A DNA stretch of 64,000 nt, taken from contig JAWWNJ010000135.1 of the NCBI GenBank assembly GCA_037176885.1, positions 434,001 through 498,000 on the forward strand, given 5' to 3'. The DNA is from Favolaschia claudopus. Lineage: Eukaryota; Basidiomycota; Agaricomycetes; Agaricales; Mycenaceae. A model generated the notes under the pieces. That model made no database searches, was not told where the DNA came from, and saw only the letters and a list, made by a program, of their open reading frames with translations. How positions within the stretch are numbered: the stretch's first letter is position 1; the number at the start of each line of letters is the position of its first letter. Both the position numbers and the translations under genes were made by a program. This document shows, one piece after another, positions 31,778 to 42,045 of the stretch.

Positions 31778-32004
31778 TACTGTATCATTTCGACCGTTTT
31801 TTCAGGTCACAGGTCACAGCGGGGCCTGAATTGAATGTTCGCAAAAGGTGTCCTATGTCACAAGGCTGTTTTGGCCGTTTTCCCATCAAAATAGCCCCGG
31901 AAATCACCGGAAATTCCCTAAAAAGGCAATTTGAATGATTGAAAATTTGAATCTTTGGGGTCACAGGTCACAGTGGCTGAATCTTTGGTCGAAATGATAC
32001 AGTA
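31778..32004. mobile_element. TA-flanked mini TIR element, 223 bp
   Basis: Ends CTGTATCATTTCGACC (from 31780) and the inverse (to 32002), TA on both sides. GGTCACAGGTCACAG occurs twice inside. Non-coding. Confidence 0.8.
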
Positions 32005-32283
32005 TCTTGTGTCTCGTACCTCGACAGATATAGAGTCTGTTACTTACCGCGGGGGTCCGACCGTTCTTATTACATAATCTGTCAGAAGTTCATCACGTGC
32101 TGCATACGTGTTGCCTGGCTCAGGCCTGTTTCCTGCTGCAGTTGTGCTGCAGAGCGACGTATCTCCTCTCGGGTACTCTTTCCGAGTCGTTATATGCACT
32201 GTCAAGCCGAATCCACATCCAGGAGCTGATCAAAAGATGCTGTTTACAGTACCTACTAAAACAAAAAGTTATATCCTATCCTT

Positions 32284-33228
32284 GAAAAGAGGGCCAGGGG
32301 GGACGAGTGGCTCAAGTGGATATGCCATACTGTAGCGCTTTGTATGGGTGAAACGTAACGCGTAACGCCCGCCCTGTTTCGTTTCAACGGTAACGCATAA
32401 CGGTCGGGGTGGTTTCCCTGAGGACTGCGTGACATACAAAGATGTCGAATTATCATGTTTGTGGCTGTAAAATCTAGCTGAATCTACTGCTATAACTTGG
32501 CTATAAGCCTCCTCCTCCTCACTACACTCAATCACTCTCTACAATCTTCGTCAAGATAGAACCGGTACGGTGCATCGGAGACCACGGGCAAGGTGCTGGG
32601 AAGGTGTACCAGAAGCTGGTCGAGGTAGTTTAAATAGTCGCTCGAAGAGGGCTTGTGGTGGACCCGTCGCTGGTTTAGGTGTCTGAGCGTGCGCCACGGC
32701 CGCAGTGTTCATGAAAAAAAAAAAAAAAAAAAAAAAAAGGGATATTACGGAGCCCGTAACAGGGGAAATGCAATCACAAAGGGCTATGGATACAAAGAAA
32801 GCATAAACGAGAGCTAAAAATTGCCCAGAATCCGTTCAACGTTTGGAAATAGATTTTATCGGTGTTTGCCCGCCCGTTTCCAAAATTCTATGATGTCACG
32901 CATAACGCTGAGGCCGTTTCTGGTTTCCATGCGTAGCGTTTCCAGTTACGCTTGAGGGTCTGTTTCACCCATACAAAGTGCTACAGTAAGTCCTAGCCGG
33001 ATAAGACCGGCTGCCGTAATCGCTGCCGTCCACGTTACGGCCGTGGGTTCGAATCCCACAGAACCACCGGAATTTACAGGCACGCTAATATTGGAAACGG
33101 TCATATTCCCCGGCATCGTAGGGTGAAATTCCCTCAACCAGATGGAGGATCCTGGAATGCTTCTGCAGACTGGGTACCCTTACTACAAACATCCCAAAAA
33201 AAAAAAAAAGAAAGAAAAGAGGGCCAGG
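32284..33228 (+). mobile_element. tRNA-type SINE with 15-bp target duplication and A-tail
   Basis: GAAAAGAGGGCCAGG is duplicated at 32284-32298 and 33214-33228. Between lie GAGTGGCTCAAGTGG (box A-like), CGTGGGTTCGAATCCCAC (box B with a perfect T-stem), a body of about 130 bp and an A-rich tail (33196-33213). Boxes A and B are separated by a 657-bp TA-flanked insertion. RNA polymerase III internal promoters of this form are standard for tRNA-derived SINEs. No acceptor-stem pairing partner for the 3' AGAACCA is found, so it is not a functional tRNA gene. The body before the tail resembles the LINE 3' end at 48376-48500. Confidence 0.8.
32328..32988. mobile_element. TA-flanked TIR element inside the SINE
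   Basis: Ends CTGTAGCGCTTTGTATGGGT (from 32330) and the inverse (to 32986), TA at 32328-32329 and 32987-32988. The arms continue through GTGAAAC and GTAACGC words. The interior has an A24 run at 32715. 657 bp, non-coding. Confidence 0.85.
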
Positions 33229-33512
33229 CCATCAGTCGCGTGACTTTTGACAGAAAATCACGGGGTTTTGTCAACATCCTACAACACAACCGGCTGTCGA
33301 GATGTTGAAACTCACACGCGGTCCCCGGCGCCGCGCGCCGGCGAGTGCAGCGAGCGGCAGTGCGGCACCGCGGGCAAGGAATCCAGCAAAAAAAATCCAG
33401 GCGGGGTTTGGGGCGGAGCCCCGACAAGCTGTGTACCCCCCGTAGGTAGGGACGCGAGCGCAGCGAGCCGGCCCTGCCGAAGGCGGGGTGCTTAAGCTTG
33501 TATGAGGTAACT

Positions 33513-33605
33513 AAACGCTATCCTGCCCCCCCACGTGACCCGCGGATCAGCCTTCCGAGATGGGTTCCACGCTGTCAGAGACTTCCGCCGCCATCGACAA
33601 GTCCA
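33513..33605 (+). repeat. Dispersed repeat unit (also 44810 and 45336)
   Basis: Shares AAACGCTATCC, CCCACGTGACCCGCGGATCA, GCCTTCCGAGATGGGTTCCA, CGCTGTCAGAGACTTCCGCC and GCCATCGACAAG with 44810-44915, and in inverse with 45336-45405. Function unknown. Confidence 0.7.
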
Positions 33606-35065
33606 TTCAGAAGGGCCCATGTCCCATGTCGGTGGAGACGAGCGAAAAAATCAAAAAGAAAAGGAAGGAAAAAAGAGAAAAAGAGGGGGGAAAAGGGAGG
33701 GAATTCAGTAACTTATCTGGCAGCTGTACCGTTGATTTCCGGGCTGAAATATCTTCTTGAATGCAACACAGAGGGAAATCAAGTTTTGAAGCCCAAGTCT
33801 CGGCTACGTTGATGGTGATTGATTGCAAGGCCCAAGACCAACTAAAGGAATCGCCTCAGATAGACTAGGGTCCAGCGAATGAAAATCAAACGATTCATCT
33901 TATCCTTATCTCGCATTGATCTCGCACACATCACGCTGCTGACACGTGTTTCCGGCCCAATCCCGCGGCGCCGATCACTTTGAACCCAACGTGGACACTC
34001 AGTTCTTGCGCTGGCTCCTCGCTCACTGCGGTTGTTCTCCCAACAGAATAGCCTGGATTGAAGATTCAAAACTATCTCTATTACTGCCCTTCCAACCAGT
34101 GTTTCTTCTGGTCAAAGGATTGAAATGGTGAACTTCAGGCCCAACTTGAAGCATTCTCAGAAACTTCGGGCGTTCTTGGGCATTCTCTCTGAGATATCTC
34201 GATACATTTGTATAATCCCATTCTTAAAGCAAAACTCATGGCTTTTGATCTTATTTCATCCGAGATTGAGTCTGAATCTGCCGCTCGCAGCCAAGCCGCG
34301 CATTAAGTTAATCTTTAACCTGGCAAGCCTCAGTCGAAGCTTCGACGACGCAGATGTATCCAGTAGCTAATTGCCAGTGATTATACGGGTCTACTGTGCC
34401 GCCTTGTTAATGCATATCCAGGGTGAGGCATGCTTCTGCAAAATTCAGGCTCAGAAAATTCAAATCAACTTGCGCTCCGAGTCACGTACAATCAATCACC
34501 TTCGTAAATCCCTCGAGTCCTCGACAAGCACGCAAAAACCGTTTTACATACGCGTCAGACGATGCTTGAAAGCGGTCGAGTTTTTGTCTACTCAAATTGT
34601 GACTGGTGAGGTGTTTCATTCCTTGCTTCAAGTTGACAAATTTATATTCATTGACAACTATAGATACCATAAACTCTACACAAGATGTAGCATGTACAAT
34701 GAACAGAACCCTGTGCTCAGTACACCAACTTCTCGTCTGATACTCCGAGCTTGAACACTAGTACAGTACTCCGAGTCCTCAACCTCGACCCTCAAGAACA
34801 GATCACAACAAAATCAAGATAATGACAATTACAAAACCAGTTATTATGCAAGTTAAACCTATCTACAGTCGGCTAAAGAGTCACGCCGCCTCTCTCGGAG
34901 GCCTTAGTTTCCATACAGTACATCCAGCGTAGCGCGACGCGTTGTTGACGTGTTGTGTGGTTCGGACTTGGCTCGGAATGCTCGGATTTGATTTACATCA
35001 GTGATCCGAGCCTGTCAGGCGGATGCAATGGGCCCAAGTGACTTGGGCTCAACTGGCATGGGTCA
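33606..35065. other. Long stretch without a supported gene
   Basis: Small ORFs only. GCCCAAGTGACTTGGGC at about 35029 is a perfect hairpin just before the split-direct-repeat element. No repeats shared with the rest of the window were noticed. Confidence 0.35.
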
Positions 35066-35289
35066 TAGGTGGTCTGGACAGACCGAAGGGATTGGCTAAA
35101 GCGATCACCCATCAGTCACGTGTCTCCTCATTCTTTTCGTCTCGCCCGCCTCCGCATCGCGCCTTTGGCTCGGTGACTCCGTCTCTTTGAGACCTTCTCT
35201 TCTCCAGCCCCTCCCCCTCCATGACCTCGAGTCTCCTTCCCCGCTTCTAGTCTTGTCCCCCCGTCGCCGTCATACCCTCTTTTTTCGTG
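35066..35289 (+). repeat. Split direct repeat A1
   Basis: Starts TAGGTGGTCTGGACAGACCG, ends TCTTTTTTCGTG. Copy A2 is at 37772-37995. Confidence 0.9.
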
Positions 35290-35359
35290 TTTTCCCTTCC
35301 TTTCTGGGTGCTTCCGCTGCCATCTCATCCTCTCCCCCGCCTTCGGCTGGTCGACTTCG

Positions 35360-37513
35360 ATGCCTCCTCTTCGGCCTATCCCCAGACTCATTCAAGTTGA
35401 TGGAGTTCTTCGCTTTGGTGTTCCCGACCGAGGACCATGGACACCGCCAGATGATGGAAGAATTTTGATGACTGCTGGGACTCGGGTGCGCTCTCAGATA
35501 TGCTGGGGCCATAATCGCGTTGGAGGGTGTTGGGATGGTCGACGCCGGTGTCCCCGTCGTCATGTTTGCTCCCATTGCGGTGACCGTGCTCACACTGCGG
35601 CTTTCTGCGCACGTCGTTCGTCAAAACCCCCAGATGTAGCTCGGCCTACTCCGCCTCAGGAAAATCCCCCTGTTGGTGTGTTAATGAAGCCGGGTGAGCG
35701 AGGGGGAGATGCTTCTGGCTCTCCCTGCTCAATGAGCAGGAAAGTCTCATCTCCCCTGTCATCTACCAGCGTCGTCGAATCTGACCATGCTCCCATTCTT
35801 TCCGAGATACCCCCAATGCCTCCTTTTTCCCCGGCTCGCCCAAACACCAATCTGCTCTTCCCCCTCACATCTCCCCATTCAAAGTCAATGCCGCCCACGA
35901 AGCTACATCCTGACGCTTGGGCCAGTGCGCTGATTGATTATCCAGACCGTCAGTTTGCGGACACCCTTGTGTCTGCTATTCGCTATGGTGTTCTTCTTGG
36001 TGTGGATCCTGCACGTATGCCTTCCCCCTCCTCTTCGGCCCCTGCACCCCTTCCCTCTGCACTTGCGTTTCCCGAGACGGTGGACAAGGATATTGCCCAT
36101 GAGGTTTCTCTTGGGCGTATCATTGATATCACGGACATGGCTGATACTGTCAAGCCTGTCCTTTCTCCGCTGGGTTCTGTACCCAAGAAATATAGCGAGA
36201 AACGTCGTCGGATTCACCATCTCTCGTATCCCCATGGATCCTCTGTCAATGACGCGATCCCAGCTGAGTATGGCCATCTGGTCTACGAGGCTGTTATGGG
36301 GGCAATTGATCGCATACGGGAAGCTGGCCCTGGATCCTTCCTTTATAAGGCAGATCTGGAGGCTGCATTCAGGCATATTCCGATTCACCCTGACCATGTG
36401 CATCTGATGGGTTTCGAGTGGAAGTTGCGCCTGTTCCTTGACATCTTCCTACCGTTTGGTGTTCGTACAGGCCCCCGCCTGTACAACTACTTTGCGGAGG
36501 CTCATCACTGGATTTTGCTCTGCCGTGATGATGTCATGAAGCTCATTCAGCACTACCTGGATGATTGGTTCAACGTTACTCCTGCTGCGAAGGGGGTGGA
36601 GTACGCTCGTCATGGTCGTGCAGTCTTCCGGACCGTTGCTGCCGAGTTGGGCTTTTCAATCTCCAGTGACAAGGAGCAGGGTCCGACTCACTGCCTCGAG
36701 TTCCTCGGCATTGAGCTGGACAGTATTGCTATGCAGGCTCGTCTTCCTCAGGACAAGCTTGCTCGCCTCCTTGTTCTTCTGGATGGGTGCCTGTCCCGTC
36801 GATCTGCGAGCCACTACGACCTCGAGCAGCTCTGCAGCCATCTCGTCTTTGCTCAGTCGGTAATTCCGGTTGGTCGATTCTTCACTCGCCGTATTCGGGA
36901 CTTCATGCGCCGCCTTTCCCTCCTTCCCCGCCACCACCGCCGCCGTCTTCCTTCCTCTGCCCGCCTCGACATTGCATGGTGGAATACCTTCCTCCCGTCT
37001 TTCAATGGCATTTTTGCTATTGGACCTCCACGTCCCACTGTCGAAATCTTTACAGATGCGAGTGGTAAGCTAGGTCTGGGTGGCCATTGGGGTAGCAGCG
37101 ATCTGTTCTTCACTGAGCCTGTACCAGCGAAGTATGCACGTCATCCGATCCATTGGAAGGAAATGCGTGCTGTGTTGAGGGCTGCGGAGCTCTGGGGCCA
37201 CTGTTGGGCTGGGTTGGAGGTGGTGTTTCGTATTGATAACGAGGCCATCTCAACCTGCTTGCAGTCTGGCTCTATTGACCATCCGCCTACGCAAGCTCTC
37301 TTCCGCCAGTTCGCTCTCCTGGCCGTTCAACAGGACTTCACTTTTCGCCCAGTTTGGATCTCAACGGACGAGAATTCTGTTGCTGATGCGCTTTCCCGCT
37401 TCCGCTGGCTCACACTTTCAAAGTTGTATCCGCACTGGCCCCTCCCCAAGTCTGGTACCCGTCCTGCCCGCGTCGCTGTCTCTCTCCCCTCTGTCGTCAT
37501 TGTGCGTTCCTAG
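35360..37513 (+). CDS. Reverse transcriptase-RNase H polyprotein of the split-direct-repeat element
   Basis: 717 codons, one exon, no disruption. Residues 45-85 hold Cys/His-rich motifs (CWGHNRVGGC, CSHCGDRAHTAAFC) that may bind nucleic acid, followed by a Pro/Ser-rich linker. RT spans about 240-430, with SFLYKADLEAAFRHIPIH (motif A), LPFGVRTGPRLYNYFAEA and the catalytic HYLDDWFNV, the LDDW form typical of DIRS-type enzymes. RNase H follows at about 560-690: IFTDASGKLGLGGHWG, HWKEMRAVL, VVFRIDNEAI, DENSVADALSRF, which supplies the D-E-D-D set. There is no protease, integrase, methyltransferase or tyrosine recombinase. The start at 35360 lies 70 bp after repeat A1. The gene appears capable of making an active enzyme. 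Confidence 0.9.
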   Translation: MPPLRPIPRLIQVDGVLRFGVPDRGPWTPPDDGRILMTAGTRVRSQICWGHNRVGGCWDGRRRCPRRHVCSHCGDRAHTAAFCARRSSKPPDVARPTPPQENPPVGVLMKPGERGGDASGSPCSMSRKVSSPLSSTSVVESDHAPILSEIPPMPPFSPARPNTNLLFPLTSPHSKSMPPTKLHPDAWASALIDYPDRQFADTLVSAIRYGVLLGVDPARMPSPSSSAPAPLPSALAFPETVDKDIAHEVSLGRIIDITDMADTVKPVLSPLGSVPKKYSEKRRRIHHLSYPHGSSVNDAIPAEYGHLVYEAVMGAIDRIREAGPGSFLYKADLEAAFRHIPIHPDHVHLMGFEWKLRLFLDIFLPFGVRTGPRLYNYFAEAHHWILLCRDDVMKLIQHYLDDWFNVTPAAKGVEYARHGRAVFRTVAAELGFSISSDKEQGPTHCLEFLGIELDSIAMQARLPQDKLARLLVLLDGCLSRRSASHYDLEQLCSHLVFAQSVIPVGRFFTRRIRDFMRRLSLLPRHHRRRLPSSARLDIAWWNTFLPSFNGIFAIGPPRPTVEIFTDASGKLGLGGHWGSSDLFFTEPVPAKYARHPIHWKEMRAVLRAAELWGHCWAGLEVVFRIDNEAISTCLQSGSIDHPPTQALFRQFALLAVQQDFTFRPVWISTDENSVADALSRFRWLTLSKLYPHWPLPKSGTRPARVAVSLPSVVIVRS

Positions 37514-37652
37514 CACCCCTTCCTCCCCCTCCCCCTCCCTCCCCTCTCGCCTCCCCATTGCTGTCCATCTCCTCCCTGTTTTTGTGGAGCCTGTGGCGCT
37601 TCCCCCTGTATTTTGCCCACCTTTGGCTGCTTCAGGGTGAGCTGTTGGTTTT

Positions 37653-38249
37653 GGGCTGCCTCGGCTCCTTCGTCTTCGGGCGGAGTGCAGCGAGCTCCAT
37701 TTCGGAGTTCACGCCCAATATATCAATGGCTTGCTTACTCATCTCTCCCTCTCGAGAACTCAGGCCAATCCTAGGTGGTCTGGACAGACCGAAGGGATTG
37801 GCTAAAGCGATCACCCATCAGTCACGTGTCTCCTCATTCTTTTCGTCTCGCCCGCCTCCGCATCGCGCCTTTGGCTCGGTGACTCCGTCTCTTTGAGACC
37901 TTCTCTTCTCCAGCCCCTCCCCCTCCATGACCTCGAGTCTCCTTCCCCGCTTCTAGTCTTGTCCCCCCGTCGCCGTCATACCCTCTTTTTTCGTGCCCAC
38001 CCACCCATCCCTAGTTAGTTTTGCTATTTCCTGCGCACTCACGTAGCTACGGATTTGTTCTGTATTCTTTAGTTGCGTAGGGGCTGCCTCGGCTCCTTCG
38101 TCTTCGGGCGGAGTGCAGCGAGCTCCATTTCGGAGTCTCGGCTCCTTCGTCTTCGGGCGGAGTGCAGCGAGCTCCATTTCGGAGTTCACGCCCAATATAT
38201 CAATGGCTTGCTTACTCATCTCTCCCTCTCGAGAACTCAGGCCAATCCT
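37653..38249 (+). repeat. Repeats B1, A2 and B2
   Basis: B1 37653-37771 (GGGCTGCCTCGGCTCCTTCG ... AGGCCAATC), A2 37772-37995, an 85-bp spacer, B2 38081-38249. In B2 the part TCTCGGCTCCTTCGTCTTCG...TTTCGGAG is doubled. B repeats contain GGAGTGCAGCGAGC, a word also seen in the GC-rich foldback family. Confidence 0.9.
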
Positions 38250-38492
38250 GAGCCTTCAGAAGAGCTCAACCCCAGTGAAAACGTCGGGCAGCCGGATCGA
38301 GCTGCGTCGAGCCAATCAAGCCGTATCGAGCGGCATCGAACAAACTGTTACAAACTGAAAAACCGTTCCTGTGACGTAGTGGCTTTCCCAAGGGCTTTGC
38401 GGACTTCTTTCTCCCTTCGCTCGCTCCGTTAGCTGGACTTGTCATTATTCTAAGCACGACGTTGCTAGCCTCAGCAAACACCGCGCATTCTC

Positions 38493-41400
38493 GTGTCTCT
38501 CAGGAATTCTGTAATGAATTCAAATACTGCTGGCTCCTCCGATCCCGAGTCTCGCAATTGCTGGTGTACTTGCCTCCGTCACTGCAAAGGCGGCTCTCCA
38601 GTCTCTGAGCGTACTTTCACTCGGCATGCTGAATTTAGATTGACGGCACCTTTTATACCCCCTTCTTTGGAATCTCTCGGGCCTTCTTCTGGTGCAAAGA
38701 GATCCGCTTCCGACGTGGATGTCGCTGCCCGTTCTGGATCGAGTTCACGAAAACGGCAGAAAAAAACAGCAAAGTCAACAGAGGTAAGAAGAATTCCTCA
38801 CCTTGAATTTGAAGAAATTTATGTACGGGATATTATATTTTACTTGCAGCCCGGCTCGGACGCGCCTCCAACCAATCATTTTTCTCCCCCCTCACGCACC
38901 ACACCCTCCGGCGCAACCCACCACGACCAGGAGCCACCTAGAGCCTCCTCACCATCTCCTCCCCCACCGTCTCCTCCATCTGCCGACCCAGCAGGTGGTG
39001 CAACCTCTGCTCCGAGAATTGTCCTCGATGATCTCAAAATTTCCCAAGCCTACATCGATCTTCTCAAGACTGCTTCGCTTGACGACGAGAACCTCGATCC
39101 AGAAGTCCTCCATCGACTGAGACATCCCATCGAGGAGCCTCTTGACGACGTTGATAATGACCCCGATCTCCTGTATTCCATCTCAAATTTCATATCATTG
39201 AGCAACGCATCCGATAAAGCTTATACTGAAGTTCGTGCCAACACCCTTCGTCGATATCCCGACAACGGAATGCTCACCCACTACCTCGTGAAGAAGAAGA
39301 TAACAGAGTTAACCGGTGTAACATCCATTGTGCACGACATGTGTATCAATTCTTGCGTCGCCTTTACGGGTCCGAGGGCCGACGCAGAGAGTTGCAGTGA
39401 GTGTGGGGAGTCTCGGTGGGATCCACAGCGGCTAGAGCAGAGTGACGGAGAAGTAAAGATCCCGCGTCAAAAATTTCACACCCTTCCCATCGGTCCACAA
39501 CTCCAAGCCCTTTTCCGTAGTGAAAAAGGTGCCACTTCTATGCGTTACCGAAGAGAAAAAACCGCGGAGATCATTCAGAAATTGCGAGAAGATGGGGGCG
39601 TGCAGAATGACTACGACGACCTCTTCTCCGGCGAGGACTACCTGCGCGCAGTACGGGACGGGAGCATAAAGGACACAGATATACTGCTTATTTTTTCCGT
39701 TGATGGTGCGCAGCTGTACGCAATGAAAGACTCGGACTGTTGGATATACATCTGGATCATATGTGATCTTTCCCCCGACATTCGCTACAAGAAAGTCCGC
39801 GTTCTCCCCAGCTGTTTCATTCCCGGTCCCAACAAACCCATTCACACGAACTCTTTCCTTTTCCCTGGCCTACATCATTTGTCTGCCCTCATGCGCGAGG
39901 GGCTTCCCATTTGGGATGCACTCGACAAACAGGTACATCGTTCCTACCCCTTCTCCCTCCTCGAGACTGCAGATGGGCCTGCGATGGCCGATTTGGATGG
40001 CATGACTGGGCATATGGGAGCCTATGGATGTCGTCAGTTCTGCTCTGTCAAGGGCAGGCGGAAACCTGGAGGAAATCATTATTATCCTGCCTTACTGCTG
40101 CCCGACAATTATGATGTAGCGGGATGCTCTCACGGCGATGTAGATGGGACCAATCTGCGCACTGTTAATGTTGCCGAATATAGAGACTCCCTCCGCAAAG
40201 TCATGGCTTCGACTTCAGTCGCGAATCATCAAGAGAATCGGCTCATGACAGGTAGGTTTTTTTTGCGCCGAAAATGCATTTGAAATGTATGTTAAAATTC
40301 GAACAATGTGTCTATAGGAATTTCTGGGCCAAGCCTGTTCAGCGGACTTCCGTAGGTCGGATTTTCGACGTCCCACGCTGCTTTGGCTCAGACTCCATGC
40401 ATCTTTTCGGTCTCAATCTCCCGGACTTATTTCTCTCGCTCTGGCGCGGCACAATGGCTTGCGATCCGGATGACAACAAAGATTCTGGGGATTGGATGGT
40501 TCTCACAGGCAATGAATGGAAGGCACATAGCGATCTGGTTGCTCAAGCGGCTAAATACCTTCCTGGTTGCTTTGACAAGCCGCCGCGAAATCCTGCGGAG
40601 AAATTGAACAGCGGATACAAAGCACAAGAATTCGTCACTTACCTATACGTCCTCTGTCCCGCCCTTCTGCGCAATGTTCTTCGAGGAAATACTGGCGACA
40701 TTGGTGCAAAATCGCTGCAGCTGTACGCATTACATGGCGGCGAAAAGTCTCTCGGGAATCTTATCTACGTGCCCCATCAACTCTTCTGCGAAGCGGTGAA
40801 AGAATTCGAGGAGATTTACTGCCAGGGAAAGACGTCGCGACTTCATTTCTGTCGGCAAAGTCTGCATGCGCTTCTTCATCGTGTTCACGAGGCTTTACGA
40901 ATTGGACCAGAGTGCTACCGAAGCCAATGGACGCTGGAGAGAACGATAGGTAATCTAGGGGAGGAAATCAAGCAGCACCGAACTCCCTACGCCAATCTTT
41001 CACAGCGTGGAATGCGTCGCTGTCGCACCAACGCTCTCCGAACCATGATTCCTTCGCTGCAGCCCGATAAGGATCTTCCCCCAGGGTGCTCAAGATCTCG
41101 GAAATGGATTTATTCTCCTCAGGGCGCGCGACGAATATCATCAAATCATTTCGGGCGAATATGGTGATGCAATTCTGGCTTACCTTGAGGAGGAGGAGGG
41201 CGAAGCAGCAGAGGAAGGGTGGAAACCGCGTGTTGCACGATGGGCGCGCTTACGTCTCCCAAATGGACAGATTGTCCGGTCTGTATGGAAGGAATCTCAG
41301 AGGACCGATGTTAGAATTGCGCGTAATGTAAAGGTGCGTTATTCTTTATTATTATAACTTTACTTTCCATCTCACACAGCTCAGTTTGTTAACGCCGACG

Positions 41401-41711
41401 ACGAGACGTGCTACGGTGAGGTTCAATTTTTTTTTCAGGTCAAAATCGCAAAAACAAATCGGGAGCATGTTCTTGCGCTCATATCTGTTTACTCGGAACC
41501 CGACGCAAGTGTACTTGAGGATTCCTTTGGGACGGTTATTCTGTGTGACTATTTGGGCGAAGAAGCACTGGAAGTAATTGAGGTTGGGCAAATTCAGGCT
41601 GGTATTGCGATGATTCCCGACGAGGAAGAGGGTACATATTTTGTTGGAGAGAAGCTGGGTTTGGAAATGGATGAAATGGGTGGTGCAGAGGAGGACATGT
41701 TTGCGGAGTAA
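38493..41711 (+). pseudogene. Tnp2-like (Plavaka-type) transposase, two frameshifts
   Basis: DDE-type transposase of the CACTA-like Tnp2 group. Start 38493 (or 38514); Cys/His motif CWCTCLRHCKGG...H near residues 23-45; intron 38784-38849; CINSCVAFTGPRADAESCSE; core IFSVDGAQLYAMKDSDCWIY (first Asp), FLFPGLHHLSALMREGLPIW, DLDGMTGHMGAYGCRQFCSV; intron from 40253 (gtaggt...tatag) to ISGPSLFSGLP. A frameshift at about 40350 breaks the frame before IFDVPRCFGSDSMHLFGLNL. The frame shifts again near 41085 (GGG where GG is expected) before LGNGFILLRARDEYHQII. A 51-nt intron (41334-41384) leads to the acidic C-terminus ending MGGAEEDMFAE. The shifts may be real decay or base-call errors in short runs; apart from them no stop is seen. 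Confidence 0.8.
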
Positions 41712-42045
41712 CTACGGTAGAGTTCTCTCCAATACTTCTTGCAGACGAGGCTGGGTTTTGTGTCAAGTTCAGGAACCTCGTAAATGACTTGTCCGCTCAT
41801 TTTCACCCTCGGGCTGCTAAATGAACAGTATCTAAATGCAGCTACCAGTTAGACTTATTAAAATGAGAGAAATCGCTGTTGCAGAACGTGTGCCATCGTC
41901 ACCAATATTGTAAAAAACGAATCGGAAACTGAAAAGACGCGATGTGTCACATAGAGTCACATTCACGTGATCGCACCTCTCTTCTCCGCTACTCTCATCT
42001 TCTCCTGCTCGCCCGCGTCTGTCAGCCGTATAGCTGTCTCTGGGA

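Larger units (their letters stand above)
32265..33502 (+). repeat. GC-rich repeat split by a SINE
   Basis: The left part is ATCCTATCCTTGAAAAGAGG up to 32298; the right part resumes at 33229 with CCATCAGTCGCGTGACTTTT and ends AGCTTGT near 33502. Rejoined, they give the uninterrupted consensus seen at 29251-29541. Confidence 0.8.
35066..38249 (+). mobile_element. Retroelement with split direct repeats (DIRS/Ngaro-type layout)
   Basis: A1 (35066-35289) and A2 (37772-37995) are both 224 bp and look identical by eye. B1 (37653-37771) lies directly before A2. B2 (38081-38249) repeats B1 with a 50-bp internal tandem duplication. The order A1-ORF-B1-A2-spacer-B2 is the split-direct-repeat structure of Ngaro-like tyrosine-recombinase retrotransposons. 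No target duplication is seen, as expected for that class. The only ORF is RT-RNase H, and no tyrosine recombinase is found in the remaining 140 bp before B1. Confidence 0.85.

Noticed and set aside
32999..33070. tRNA gene, because of CGTGGGTTCGAATCCCAC
   Set aside because: The T-arm is perfect, but no 5' acceptor strand pairs with the 3' AGAACCA and no consistent anticodon arm forms, even after removing the inserted element. A-tail and target duplication point to a SINE.
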